The position numbers were made by a program, and so were the translations under genes. The notes under the pieces are model-generated. The model was not told the DNA's origin. It saw only the letters and a list, made by a program, of their open reading frames with translations, and did no database searches. From a virus, in the IMG/VR virus record IMGVR_UViG_3300039036_000145, positions 1 to 34,104 of that record: DNA of 34,104 nt; one strand, 5' to 3'. Positions within the stretch are counted from its first letter, which is position 1; the number at the start of each line of letters is the position of its first letter. This document shows positions 7,601-15,815 of this stretch, one piece after another.

Positions 7601-7989
7601 TGATTTTCTGGTAAGTTATAAGAACTTTTATATCCTATTGAACCGGTTACTAATCTTGTGTTGGTTGTTTGATTAATATCCCTTCTCATAAACTTTGTGT
7701 CCATATCAGCTTTATTATAAGTAGCTTCAGTTGGCATTACATATGATTTTATCTCATTGTATTTGTTTGTAACATCTGTGTGTGTATATTCTATTAATTC
7801 AGCAGTATTGTCAATTGTATGGTGCTGAGTTGTAATATCCTCATGTTGAACTGTAATATCATTGTGTTGATTGGTAATATCATTGTGTTGATTGGTAATA
7901 TCATTATGTTGGTCTGTAATATTCGTTTGTCTTGCTTTGACATCATTTTGTATGTCTATTATGTTGTCTATACATCCTTTAAAGCTCAT
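4669..7989 (-). CDS. Large tail fibre protein
   Basis: The product has 1106 residues. Residues 1-20 form a short anchor-like module. Residues about 20-60 hold four or five heptads of the NDITNQH type, a likely trimeric coiled coil. Two DGSGSGLDAD segments (about 218 and 998), with their following LxG-type linkers, are typical of long fibres of siphoviruses and T4-like phages. Residues 250-1000 are Gly/Ser/Thr/Asn-rich beta-repeat sequence. The C-terminal 80 residues begin QKLPSGLIIQWG and end WIAIGY, the pattern of the gp53-like fibre tip domain. It is therefore the main host-recognition fibre. It has an SD (AAGGA) and an upstream TATAAATAAAA motif. Confidence 0.88.
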   Translation of the reverse strand: MSFKGCIDNIIDIQNDVKARQTNITDQHNDITNQHNDITNQHNDITVQHEDITTQHHTIDNTAELIEYTHTDVTNKYNEIKSYVMPTEATYNKADMDTKFMRRDINQTTNTRLVTGSIGYKSSYNLPENQNLDNVDGITYASGFYDINVTNATTANVPELGWYYLEVQRHTNSNGFCKQILTRLNAANGIIVQWTRVQLGGTWGAWHKDWNDSVDGSGSGLDADKVDGLQASQFLRKDIDQTTSKSLGVGYFKTHKQAFNIGDGVVDIEQKDNYLRYRFGATGTPLGIRLDNYDTPAITLGRDGKIINTHQHLSRPTDSWSNATHLLINGLGGLYTNGGYDTTLFSNAYRNSAGKMSFLGAGGTTNKGSTITLSDQGDIFIEGGTYSGTGTRLPNIATFTASDKSLNIPKVTATTLRASNWTANSKTDGAIRLSGESGAIVIDSDGGKRIYWNDGGGNFGLRNGNYFNGSEKYTKAGDGAAEIELNSDSVDGNINLRVAPKSTNAEDDVNWTNSFSINNDKVVTTKGMTTGQKGITITRDGTPPQSLSLEESTTFTTSPSLVSRSADNNAKQMVYDSRTNDSLTTPTAGVLGHVFKVNGADKFLINDTDITANRNMNINGDVNFTGHGLISSGSGSNVDHIWHDDAKNVWHFCSDTSYKGQGSSNIKGGALTLTSASNSTNDRAGYTLNMTGRSWQSVGTGAADSTYSGAYIAGTISGSAVPTQDRVYRGLVIDLGDTTTGGNSTDKERSTRGLEVYTTTYGTASRTYGTQSYATAKNVNATVNEIKGFYSVARNYTSSTSNVSAMYGGMNLALSGKHTDGTSSNASYSFGGYNKSFTDSTYAGNIANSKGAYNEVEHNGTGTLASSIATQSVIDNNTTGGKITNGFLFRGSYEGELPTNAWGVYIDTDVSNYLKGNLRTDSYLRAGAGATNGFRFPDNAFGGSADSASITLQNPAGGETQELRIEVTNDGADLINLITPAPTGLKHNSNTIWSAGNDGSGSGLDADLLRGLPADFSVQKNANGYQKLPSGLIIQWGRLENRNDNVVVFPIAFPHVCANVQTMGYGYSGDYGQYNITVNPLKTQKGRFETYQSNSSVDITWIAIGY
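7831..7935 (-). repeat. 21-bp tandem repeat encoding fibre heptads
   Basis: Five 21-bp units start at 7831, 7852, 7873, 7894 and 7915. The second and third differ at one base; the outer ones diverge. They encode the heptads of the fibre coiled coil, so gain or loss of a unit keeps frame and would change fibre length. Confidence 0.8.
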
Positions 7990-8011
7990 ATTTATTCCTT
8001 ATAGCTATTTC

Positions 8012-8022
8012 TTTTATTTATA
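8012..8022 (-). promoter_or_regulatory. TATAAATAAAA motif, candidate late promoter
   Basis: On the minus strand it begins 33 bases before the large fibre ATG and overlaps the 3' end of the upstream gene. Confidence 0.45.
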
Positions 8023-8425
8023 CACAAGTAGTAATTTTTTCATAATCATTGTTTGCGATAACTGTTTCAACATCATCGAGAATCTTCAACTCTAAAAGAA
8101 CATCATTTGATTTTCTGTTCTCTTTCAATAAACTCAAATCATTTGTTAATTCAACATTCCAAATTCTATTCAATCCAAAAAAAGGTGCTTCAATTGTAAA
8201 AGATTCATATCCATAATCAATTTCATTTATCCACCATTCCAAAAGAATTGATAAGTCATAATCTGAAATAACTCTAACTTTTATTTTTGCTGTTTGTTCT
8301 TCTAATCTTGATTTATTATTTAAAAATCTTTTCTTTTGTTGTAACCGCGATGTAAAACCACTTATTAAAATATAAGCTAAAGCGTGTGGGAATTCTCTTA
8401 TACCGTCATTTATTACGCAACTCAT
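8018..8425 (-). CDS. Tail-tip-region protein of unknown function
   Basis: The product has 135 residues. It contains LLEWWINEIDYGYESFTIEAPFFG, the pattern of small tail proteins in which an E-W-W helix is followed by a G-x-x-x-F strand and a P-F-F-G turn. No membrane segment or signal is present. Its ATG overlaps the stop codon of the upstream gene (TAATG), so the two are translationally coupled. It lies between the tail-tip gene and the fibre gene, which suggests a connector between tail tip and fibre. I do not recognise a named family. Confidence 0.5.
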   Translation of the reverse strand: MSCVINDGIREFPHALAYILISGFTSRLQQKKRFLNNKSRLEEQTAKIKVRVISDYDLSILLEWWINEIDYGYESFTIEAPFFGLNRIWNVELTNDLSLLKENRKSNDVLLELKILDDVETVIANNDYEKITTCV

Positions 8426-9837
8426 TACACTATCTCCTCGAAGTCAAAACTTACTTGTATATATTCATCTAATTTATTTTTATTTTTTGTTGTTGTTAAT
8501 TCTGCTTGTAGATTTGTGGCTCTTCCTATTAATTTTGTACTAGAAAAAATATTTTTACTATCACTAGGCAGATTTAGAATGTTGTCACATGAATCAATTG
8601 CAACAACATCTTGTGTGAACTCTTTTGTTTTCAATATCAATGAATCATAATTTTCTAAAGGTATTTCAAAAGTCCCTTTATGTTTTTGTATTCTGTTACC
8701 TTTAATAATCTCTGTATAACCACTTGTATTACTTACTTGTACTTTGTCAAAGTTTTTAATAGCCATTTGAAATTTGAGGTTAGTATCACCCATATCCATA
8801 TGAATTGCTGGAAATACCATACCGAGTTCAGTATGATCACCATAAATATCGAATTTAGCGAAATCAGCAATTTGGTCTGAATAAGCTATAACTGTTGTAC
8901 CCATTTTCTTAACTGTTATTCCATGAGCAACAATGTTTGTATAAGATAAGTCAAAAGTATATGAGGATAATGTGTTGCCACTTTTCATAAATGTTATTTT
9001 TATACTGTCACCAACAACATTTCCAAGAACTACTGATGTCAAAACACCATTTGGAGCAGATTGAGCTGAATAAACACCAACACTTCCACTCATTGTTCCT
9101 TCTTTTGTTGATACTGTATATTGTTTCGTATCGAATAAGGCTGCTTGATTTACTAATCTTTGGTAAATAAGCGTATATCGTTTTTTTGTAACTGTATTTT
9201 TTGGGAGTTGATACCATTGTCCTTCATCAACCTTTTGTTTAAATGCTGTTGTTGAATATCCATTTTTTTTGATAAGTATACCAGCATCATAATCATAAAC
9301 ATAACCAATTGGGTCTGGAATAAGTGAGGCTTTACCATAAACATGAATAGTGGGTAATTTATGGGTGCTACCGTCCGCTTTTAATGTGTATTCTGGTTGT
9401 AGTCTTCTTAGTTTTAATACACTATCAGTTGAAATGGTATGCATTTTTACAGATTGAATTTCTTGATTACAAGAAGAATCTGAAGGTGGTGTAAAAGTGC
9501 TTTCATTTTTTCCATTCCAACCATCAAATATTATGTTGTCTGCATATGAACCAGTAACATCAGTATCCATTATTTGCCAGCAACCTATCCCCTGATTGAC
9601 ATATTTAAGTTTGTAACCTATTCCATCAAGCTGAACTGTTGCATGAGTGTCATATCCTAAATATTCTTGGTACTGAGGCAAAGGGTCTTCATACATTTCA
9701 ACTTCTACTTTATAAACCTCATCGCCTTTTCTTACTAATTCACCGCCATTGTAATCAGCATTTTCATCATAATAATTTATTGATTCTGATATGTTTATTC
9801 CGGTGGTTATTATTTTTACTGGTATATGGAATGTCAT
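8425..9837 (-). CDS. Putative distal tail / tail-tip protein
   Basis: The product has 470 residues. The sequence is beta-rich throughout, with many short strands, an early NYYDENADYNGGELVRKGDEVY segment and no membrane span. About residues 30-60 resemble carbohydrate-binding/chitin-binding-like Y-x-x-G-x-x-V-x-x-x-G-x-x-Y motifs found in tail proteins. It directly follows the tape measure gene (SD AAGGAG), where siphoviruses encode distal tail and tip proteins. No protease or lysozyme motif is visible. The assignment is positional. Confidence 0.5.
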   Translation of the reverse strand: MTFHIPVKIITTGINISESINYYDENADYNGGELVRKGDEVYKVEVEMYEDPLPQYQEYLGYDTHATVQLDGIGYKLKYVNQGIGCWQIMDTDVTGSYADNIIFDGWNGKNESTFTPPSDSSCNQEIQSVKMHTISTDSVLKLRRLQPEYTLKADGSTHKLPTIHVYGKASLIPDPIGYVYDYDAGILIKKNGYSTTAFKQKVDEGQWYQLPKNTVTKKRYTLIYQRLVNQAALFDTKQYTVSTKEGTMSGSVGVYSAQSAPNGVLTSVVLGNVVGDSIKITFMKSGNTLSSYTFDLSYTNIVAHGITVKKMGTTVIAYSDQIADFAKFDIYGDHTELGMVFPAIHMDMGDTNLKFQMAIKNFDKVQVSNTSGYTEIIKGNRIQKHKGTFEIPLENYDSLILKTKEFTQDVVAIDSCDNILNLPSDSKNIFSSTKLIGRATNLQAELTTTKNKNKLDEYIQVSFDFEEIV

Positions 9838-9853
9838 TTTTACTCCTTGTGTA

Positions 9854-12800
9854 CTATTGTTCTATTCTTTCTAATCTGTCTATGACATCATTTAAAGTAA
9901 TATTTGTTGTTGTTATTGCTTCCACAATATCTGTTCTTGTTGCGTCTGGTTCTTGTTCTGTTAAACTCGCAATGTATCTATCAAAGAATGGTCTTAATTG
10001 TTCATCTGTTGTTGCTGTGTTTTTCGCTGTTTGTAAGGCTAATAATGCACTTTCAGTTGGTGATAAATTAGATTGTATCTTTCCAGTAGCAATAGATGTT
10101 GCATATTGAGTTTTTTGTAATAATGATAAAGGCGAATATTCACCCAACCAAGCATCATTTATTGCTTGTTTATTGCTTTCAATAAGGTCTTTATTGGCTT
10201 GTAATAATTCTAAATCACTATCTGTTAAACCATCAACATCTTCACTCAATTGTTTGAATAAATCACTCAATCCAGTTAATGATGTAGCTAATGTAACATT
10301 GAGTTTTGAAGCCATATCTTGTGCTATTTGATAAGGATTTTTAAAAGAATCATTCCAAGTTTTAATGTTATTTTTAGAGGTTTGTAAGGCATCGGTTATT
10401 ATCTTGATAACCTCTGTGTAATCTTGACCAGTTTTATATAACTCATCCTGATATAAATCCGCCAAAGCTATATTATCAGCAAAATCAAGCTCACCACCAT
10501 TCTTCTTTGCTTTGATAGCAAATGCATTAATTTCATCGAGGATTTTTTGGTATTTAGTTATATCGAAATCACCGATTAAATTTTTGGCATCTTTTACTGT
10601 ATAATCATCGAAGTTCAAACTATCAGCTAAGCTATCAGAAACTTTTTGTCCTAGTTCAGCTTTTATTTGGTCCATTTGATTTTCTATTATTTTTAAAGAA
10701 TCACCATATCTATATGTTAATGTTGTTGTGCTTCCTAAATGATAAAATATTCCTTCCCATCTGGCTTTTGTTTTTATTATTTCTTTTCTTACTTCTCCAT
10801 ATTGATCAATTAGTTCTTTGAAATGCGCTTCTTTTAGGTGTAAATCATCTAAATTGTTCTTGAGCGTCTCCAAGCTGTCACCTAAAGAAGTACCAACATT
10901 ACCAAACTTTTCTAATCTTTCGGATGCTTTATCCAATCCCTCCATGAATTTATCGAAGTTGCCATCATAATCTTTTAGTGATACATTTGTTCCAGTTGTA
11001 AAACTTGCTGAATTTATTGTTGAGGTGTAATCTTTTGGAGCAATATTTGCCCCACCCTTTACAGAAGCATTTATTGTTGATAGTGTAGAAGCTACCATTG
11101 CTCCCATTGCAACCATTCTTGGAATTGCTGTATAAGGGTCTCCTGAACCCTGATTCATAATTGCTGATACACCTTGTGCTACTGCTAAAGATGTTTGTGC
11201 TACTAATGCAACTTTTGAAGCGGCACTTCCTTCTTCTGCCATACTTCCAACTGCTCCAGCAACATCACCCCATAATCCTATCTGGTCATTAAGATGTTTG
11301 TTTTTATCTGCTTCTGTTGCTGTGTTTTCTTTAGAATAATTTGTCCATTTTTTCTGTTCACCAGCTACATTTTCAAAAGCCCTAGAAACATTAGTTATTG
11401 ATTTATATTGACCTTTTAAACCATCGGTAAAATCTTTTGTACCTACTCCTTTATAACCCGCTGATTTTTTGTTGATTGTGTCTAATTCTTTTGACCATTT
11501 GGCATAGAATTTAGTCATTTGTTCTGTTGAAAAAATATCTTTTACAACATCATACATTTTTAAGTATTTTTCATTGACTAATTCAATAGGTTCTTTAATA
11601 GCATCTAGTGCTTGTTTTTGTAAATCAAGTGATTCTTGTTGTGCTTGTTTTTGTTTCGCTAATTCGGCTTTCCATAATTGGTCTTTATATTTTTCTAATG
11701 GTGATAAATCTATTGTGTTCCAATCAATTGTTTCTTCTTTTTTCTTATGTGAATCACCGTTATAGTCATCTTTTGTTGATTTTCCAGGTTCTAATTTAAC
11801 AGTATTATTAAGAATTTTTTTAACTAAATCATCATTCATGTTACCTAAGTTGGCAATAGAATCGGTTATATCATCTATTTCTTTTTTAACTGTCTCAGTA
11901 TCTACAACATAGTGCTTTAAACTGATTGGCTTGATACCTGCTTTTTGCCCTATCCATGTATTAGACCAATAATTGTTTGTTTGTTGAATAGTGTCAATGA
12001 CATAATTGATAATTGTGTTGATTTGTTCTTTGAATAATAATGTTAATTCTAAATAACCTTTTAAAGTAGTTTTGTATATTGCTTCATATCCATTAGCTAC
12101 TAATTTAAATATTCTGCCTATATCATAAGCAAATTCAAGCATAGCATCTTTGTTATCTGTTAAGAATTGTGTGAATATTTTTATGTCTTTTTTTGCTTCA
12201 TCAAATAAAGGCTTAGATAATTTACCAGTAAAATCATCCCATTCTGTTGATAAATTTGATACCGCAGTATCGAATGTATCTGGTACTTTAAGTTCACCCA
12301 ATACTTTTTGTAATAATGCTGCTTTATCTGTTGAATTTTTTAACTTTTCATTAGTTAATCCTAATGATGCTAGAAATCTTCCTAAATCTGAATTTGCTAG
12401 AACTGTACCATTTGCTAAACCATCTACACCAGCTAAAAGTGAATTGAATTCTATACCACCAGCTTTAGCCGCAATAGATAATTTTTCTGTGATTTGAATT
12501 AATTCGTTGGTGCTTACACCTGAATTTTTCATCGAAACATACATTGCGTTATAAAGTCTAGTTGTTTCTTTTAGAGTGTTTGGAGTTTTTGCGTTGATTT
12601 CTTGTAATTTTTTTAGAGTATAAGTTGCTTCTTTGTTTGCTTTTATATATTTTTGTGTTGTAGGAGTTGCTTTATCCGCAATAGCAACACTTAAAGTAAC
12701 TAATCCAGCTTTTAAATTTTCAAGGTCTTTATTATAATCAAACCCATTTTCAATAGTTGCTTTGAATGCATAAATTGCTGTGGTTACTAGACCTATTTTT

Positions 12801-12958
12801 GAAGCTAGTGCAACAAATGAAGAACCAGTATTGTTGATAGTAGATGATGTCCTTTTAGCACTTCTATCAACTTGGTCTAATTCTTTATTTAATATTTGGA
12901 GTTCGCCAGTCTTTTTATCAACTGTGACTTGTATTTTAAGTTCTTTTGCTTTCGCCAT
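9854..12958 (-). CDS. Tail tape measure protein
   Basis: The product has 1034 residues, the second longest product here. It is mostly helical, with a basic N-terminus, an early hydrophobic stretch (about 47-65, SSFVALASKIGLVTTAIYAF) and a central Ala/Gly/Met-rich hydrophobic segment (about 560-640, VALVAQTSLAVAQGVSAIM). The segment before residue 210 reads LSIAAKAGGIEFNSLLAGVDGLANGTV, typical of tape measure proteins. It fixes tail length and enters the host envelope during DNA delivery. It follows the two chaperone frames, the usual order. No lytic domain such as SLT or NlpC is visible. Confidence 0.85.
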   Translation of the reverse strand: MAKAKELKIQVTVDKKTGELQILNKELDQVDRSAKRTSSTINNTGSSFVALASKIGLVTTAIYAFKATIENGFDYNKDLENLKAGLVTLSVAIADKATPTTQKYIKANKEATYTLKKLQEINAKTPNTLKETTRLYNAMYVSMKNSGVSTNELIQITEKLSIAAKAGGIEFNSLLAGVDGLANGTVLANSDLGRFLASLGLTNEKLKNSTDKAALLQKVLGELKVPDTFDTAVSNLSTEWDDFTGKLSKPLFDEAKKDIKIFTQFLTDNKDAMLEFAYDIGRIFKLVANGYEAIYKTTLKGYLELTLLFKEQINTIINYVIDTIQQTNNYWSNTWIGQKAGIKPISLKHYVVDTETVKKEIDDITDSIANLGNMNDDLVKKILNNTVKLEPGKSTKDDYNGDSHKKKEETIDWNTIDLSPLEKYKDQLWKAELAKQKQAQQESLDLQKQALDAIKEPIELVNEKYLKMYDVVKDIFSTEQMTKFYAKWSKELDTINKKSAGYKGVGTKDFTDGLKGQYKSITNVSRAFENVAGEQKKWTNYSKENTATEADKNKHLNDQIGLWGDVAGAVGSMAEEGSAASKVALVAQTSLAVAQGVSAIMNQGSGDPYTAIPRMVAMGAMVASTLSTINASVKGGANIAPKDYTSTINSASFTTGTNVSLKDYDGNFDKFMEGLDKASERLEKFGNVGTSLGDSLETLKNNLDDLHLKEAHFKELIDQYGEVRKEIIKTKARWEGIFYHLGSTTTLTYRYGDSLKIIENQMDQIKAELGQKVSDSLADSLNFDDYTVKDAKNLIGDFDITKYQKILDEINAFAIKAKKNGGELDFADNIALADLYQDELYKTGQDYTEVIKIITDALQTSKNNIKTWNDSFKNPYQIAQDMASKLNVTLATSLTGLSDLFKQLSEDVDGLTDSDLELLQANKDLIESNKQAINDAWLGEYSPLSLLQKTQYATSIATGKIQSNLSPTESALLALQTAKNTATTDEQLRPFFDRYIASLTEQEPDATRTDIVEAITTTNITLNDVIDRLERIEQ

Positions 12959-12960
12959 AA

Positions 12961-13272
12961 CTAATCCTTATGTTTTGATGAATTGAATACTGAATGCATT
13001 TGTTTCATCAGCTTGTAATTATTTATACTGTTGCTGTAAAAAGTCGTGTTATAATCCTTAACAAGGTCATAATTTATGAAAGAACCCATACCATTTGAGT
13101 CTAAAGAAGTAAAGAATAAGTCAACCATCGTATAAATGTAATCATCTTCTTGAATCCATACGATTTCGTTATTTCCTAATTCTTCTTTTTTCTCTGCATA
13201 TTCAGCTATTTCTGGTGATAAACAAGACTGTTCTTGTGCATATTGTTCAGCGAAAAGCAAAAGTTTCTTTAC
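12961..13272 (-). CDS. Tail assembly chaperone extension, -1 frame (GT-type)
   Basis: This frame has no plausible start of its own; only a TTG at 13260 with no SD. It becomes open in the -1 frame exactly at the A-AAA-AAG site that ends the upstream gene. A -1 slip reads on as VKKLLLFAEQYAQEQ and adds about 104 residues to the upstream protein. This is the same arrangement as lambda G/GT, where the longer product carries a C-terminal domain that recruits the tail tube protein to the tape measure. The tape measure gene starts three bases later. Confidence 0.8.
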   Translation of the reverse strand, partial: VKKLLLFAEQYAQEQSCLSPEIAEYAEKKEELGNNEIVWIQEDDYIYTMVDLFFTSLDSNGMGSFINYDLVKDYNTTFYSNSINNYKLMKQMHSVFNSSKHKD

Positions 13273-13739
13273 TTTTTTTGTTGCTCCGCTATCTCATCTC
13301 CGATAACCTCAAAGAATTGAGCAAATCTCACATTTTTTTCTTTCAAATATTCTTTTAATTCCTTTGCTTCACCTGAAACAGAAATATCAAATCTCTTTTC
13401 CAATAAGTCATCTATGTCTAATGATTCTAATTTTTTGATGATTGCTTTTACATCATTTTTTAAAGTTGTAATTTCTTTCAATTTTTCTTTGTTTGCCTTT
13501 AGAATGCTTATTCTTTCAGCCGTATCATCAGTAGAATCAGCAATTTCTTTATCTATTGTCATTTCTTCTTGAATGTTTTTTATTTGCTCGTTTTTAGTTT
13601 CCATTTCTTCAACTAATTTAGTTGTTTTGTGTGATGATTTCTCTAAATCTTTTTGTTGTTGTTTTGATAATTCGTGTACTTCTATTTTGAAGCTTTTATC
13701 ATCTATTTTGAAGTCGATGTCATATGTAGTTTTAATCAT
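13269..13739 (-). CDS. Tail assembly chaperone (G-type)
   Basis: The product has 156 residues, highly charged and mostly helical (coiled coil about residues 25-110), ending in AEQQKK. It lies between the tail tube gene and the tape measure gene, where G-type chaperones are encoded. Its last sense codons are AAA AAG before TAA, forming a canonical slippery heptamer. The start is set by an SD (AAGGA), and a TATAAATAAAA motif begins 29 bases upstream. The chaperone is expected to coat the tape measure during tail assembly and then leave. Confidence 0.75.
   Translation of the reverse strand: MIKTTYDIDFKIDDKSFKIEVHELSKQQQKDLEKSSHKTTKLVEEMETKNEQIKNIQEEMTIDKEIADSTDDTAERISILKANKEKLKEITTLKNDVKAIIKKLESLDIDDLLEKRFDISVSGEAKELKEYLKEKNVRFAQFFEVIGDEIAEQQKK
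13273..13279 (-). other. A-AAA-AAG programmed -1 frameshift site
   Basis: On the minus strand the zero frame reads CAA AAA AAG TAA, so the heptamer A_AAA_AAG is in the correct phase and the stop codon follows at once. A GGAG that could act as an upstream SD-like stimulator lies a few bases before it. The -1 frame is open for about 104 codons from here. Confidence 0.8.
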
Positions 13740-13757
13740 TTGTGTTTCCTTTTTTTC

Positions 13758-13768
13758 TTTTATTTATA
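13758..13768 (-). promoter_or_regulatory. TATAAATAAAA motif, candidate late promoter
   Basis: It begins 29 bases before the G-type chaperone ATG. A second copy on the same strand lies at 13914-13924, upstream of a hairpin. Confidence 0.45.
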
Positions 13769-13856
13769 TTGAAAAGAGGTTTTTTTATGATTTTTAGAAA
13801 ATAGTAATGATTTTATTTTAGTTGTTGAATATTTGTTTTGATGAGGGTGCTTAGAG

Positions 13857-13912
13857 TGTTGAGGGATGGATAAAAAACAATGGGAGTAGGAGATGAAAAA
13901 CCATCCTCAACA
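13857..13912. repeat. Inverted repeat in the tail tube/chaperone gap
   Basis: tgttgagggatgg (13857-13869) pairs with ccatcctcaaca (13901-13912) with one bulged base, around a 31-base loop. It lies in the 229-bp gap between the tail tube gene and the chaperone gene. On the minus strand a TATAAATAAAA copy (13914-13924) lies just before it. It may be a partial terminator or an mRNA stabiliser below the highly expressed tail tube gene. Confidence 0.5.
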
Positions 13913-13968
13913 TTTTTATTTATACTGAAATATTAAAAAGAGAGGTTTTTATGCTCTCTTTTTGAAGA

Positions 13969-14886
13969 TTATTTGAATGTAATAGTGAAGTTATCGTCAC
14001 CAGTGTTTGATTCTGCTCTGTAAGTTCTTGTTTCAATAAGTCTATTTGTGTCTGCTGAATCAGAAACACCTTTTAATCTTGCGTATGGAATATTTAACTC
14101 AATAATATTTCCTGCTGTATTTCCTAATGTAATAACGATTGATTTCAATCCTTCATTAACGAAGTCTTTCCAAGCACCGTTTGCTTCATTTTCTTTTGTT
14201 TTTAAAGCTGTAATTTCAATAGTTGGGTCATATTGGTCAAAACTAAATTCAGATTTATCAACTGCATAAATATCATTTAATTCTGCATTCATTTTGAATG
14301 TGAATTCTGTTGCATTTAATGTTGTTCCGCCAACTGTTAAACCTGATACTTTTGATACAACTAAAATATCATTTGTATCTCTTGATACTGTTGGATTAGT
14401 TGCATTAACTGGAGCGGCTGTTGTATAACCTGCAAAACTAAAATCAAATTTAGCTGCTTCACCAACTTTTCCAGAGAATGTCATATCTGCATAAGCACCA
14501 GTAATATTTCTTTTTAAATCATTTACATAAGTTGTGATTGTCGTTGATGGTGTTGCTGCTGATGTTGGTTTGTATTCTACATCTGTATCTGCCGTAACAG
14601 TTTCGTCTAATCCACTTGATAATAATAACTCTCTAATTGCTGGAGCTATACCTGCTGTACCTGATGTTCTTGCTGATGTACCCATATCAATTTTTACTGT
14701 TGTGTGATACTCATCAACTGCTGATGTTTTTGTTCCAAGTGTACCACCTGCAATTTCATCAATTTCAATAACTGCTACTTCTGGGTTTACAATAACCGCT
14801 TCTGATAAAGTTATTGAGTCTGATGTTGTTGGCGTAGCACCCTTTTTAGCTAAAAAAACGGATTTGTTCGTATTTATATATGCCAT
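13969..14886 (-). CDS. Major tail tube protein
   Basis: The product has 305 residues, beta-rich, with Thr/Ala/Gly-rich segments and no membrane span. It contains IEIDEIAGGTLGTKTSAVDEYHTTVKID and a later block of strands, which fits the double-jelly-like fold of siphovirus tail tube proteins. Its place right after the tail terminator and right before the chaperones supports this. It has a strong SD (AAGGA). No sheath gene accompanies it, so the tail is inferred to be flexible and non-contractile. Confidence 0.75.
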   Translation of the reverse strand: MAYINTNKSVFLAKKGATPTTSDSITLSEAVIVNPEVAVIEIDEIAGGTLGTKTSAVDEYHTTVKIDMGTSARTSGTAGIAPAIRELLLSSGLDETVTADTDVEYKPTSAATPSTTITTYVNDLKRNITGAYADMTFSGKVGEAAKFDFSFAGYTTAAPVNATNPTVSRDTNDILVVSKVSGLTVGGTTLNATEFTFKMNAELNDIYAVDKSEFSFDQYDPTIEITALKTKENEANGAWKDFVNEGLKSIVITLGNTAGNIIELNIPYARLKGVSDSADTNRLIETRTYRAESNTGDDNFTITFK

Positions 14887-14906
14887 AATTGTTCCTTAAA
14901 TTTTAT

Positions 14907-15302
14907 TTAAATGTCAAAGTCAACTGTCTCATATTTGACAATAAAAGATAAAGTTGCTCCGCCATAAATATCATCTGCACTTTCAAATTTCATTGTGCTT
15001 CCGATGTATTCTTTGTCATTGAATTCATCAATATTTCCGAATTCTTGGACTACTATTTTGATTAGATTTCGTAATTCTGTTGAAGTATTAGCACCCATTA
15101 CTAAAATGTCTAAATCGATAGACAATGAATGATAGATAGAACCAATAAATCTTTCTTCAACCTCATCATCAGTATCTTTGACAATAAGTGCTGGAAGTTC
15201 ATTTGGATGAATGTCAGTCACAATATGTTCGAAAACACTATTTATTTCGCTAATATTGCTCATCTTTTCATTAATGATGTTTACTATGTCTTGTCTTGTC
15301 AT
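14907..15302 (-). CDS. Putative tail terminator / minor tail protein (gpU-like)
   Basis: The product has 131 residues. The N-terminal helix is followed by HPNELPALIVKDTDDE and a strand-helix-strand pattern (SLSIDLDILVMGANTSTELRNLIKIVVQEFG). This is the layout of tail terminator proteins that cap the tail tube and join it to the head. It lies between the head-tail joining gene and the tail tube gene, as expected. The call rests on size, place and fold pattern. Confidence 0.55.
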   Translation of the reverse strand: MTRQDIVNIINEKMSNISEINSVFEHIVTDIHPNELPALIVKDTDDEVEERFIGSIYHSLSIDLDILVMGANTSTELRNLIKIVVQEFGNIDEFNDKEYIGSTMKFESADDIYGGATLSFIVKYETVDFDI

Positions 15303-15307
15303 TTGTC

Positions 15308-15622
15308 TTACCTATGTTTACTTAAAAATAATAATGCTGTACCATCTGAATTTTGTTGTTTTTCTACTACTTTATAATCTTGTGAATTTATTGTTAGTGT
15401 GTATTTATAATCAACATTTTTGACATCATCAGCATTAACTATTAGTGTTGGTTGTACTGCTGTGATTTCATTATAAGTATCTATTTGTTCATCTGCTTCA
15501 ATAAAAATACCACTAACCGTCAAAGTATCAATACCATTCGTCAAAGTAGCAACAGAACCAAATTCTCTTGGATTGAAAAAAACCCCCTCTAAATCTGCTT
15601 GTAATTGCTCTTTAAAATTCAT
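15308..15622 (-). CDS. Head-tail joining protein (gpFII-like)
   Basis: The product has 104 residues. It starts MNFKEQLQADLEGVFFNPREFG; a D-x-x-x-V-F-F-N-P-x-E-F-x motif near the N-terminus is typical of the lambda gpFII / head-tail attachment family. A small beta barrel then follows (TLTVSGIFIEAD, YKVVEKQQNSDGTALLFL). The protein seals the head portal and provides the tail docking surface. It has SD GAGGA and lies one gene away from the capsid gene. Confidence 0.7.
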   Translation of the reverse strand: MNFKEQLQADLEGVFFNPREFGSVATLTNGIDTLTVSGIFIEADEQIDTYNEITAVQPTLIVNADDVKNVDYKYTLTINSQDYKVVEKQQNSDGTALLFLSKHR

Positions 15623-15625
15623 GGT

Positions 15626-15811
15626 TTAATCCTCTGATTTTTTTCTTTTTGTTGTTTTTACAACTTTATCTTGTGTTTTTTCGATATACTCTTCTGCGAA
15701 ATTTCCATCAAGTAAAAACTTATATTTCATATCTGGAGACACATTAACTATGTCTCCTATTTTGTATGCTTTTCCGCTGATAAAGATGTTTTTCAATATC
15801 TTAAGCTTCAT
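15626..15811 (-). CDS. Small head-region protein
   Basis: The product has 61 residues: a small beta domain (KLKILKNIFISGKAYKIGDIVNVS) and a Lys-rich tail. Its start is four bases after the capsid stop with no clear SD, so it probably depends on coupled translation. Short proteins with a G-x-x-Y-x-x-G-[D/E]-x-V pattern are common between capsid and connector genes in siphoviruses. No function can be named. Confidence 0.55.
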   Translation of the reverse strand: MKLKILKNIFISGKAYKIGDIVNVSPDMKYKFLLDGNFAEEYIEKTQDKVVKTTKRKKSED

Positions 15812-15815
15812 TTAA

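Noticed and set aside
9639-10109. Plus-strand ORF opposite the tail-tip and tape measure genes
   Set aside because: Shadow frame; composition is hydrophobic nonsense and it crosses a gene boundary on the other strand.
12961-13260. Second chaperone frame as an independent gene starting at 13260
   Set aside because: The only start is a TTG without SD; the slippery site explains its expression better.
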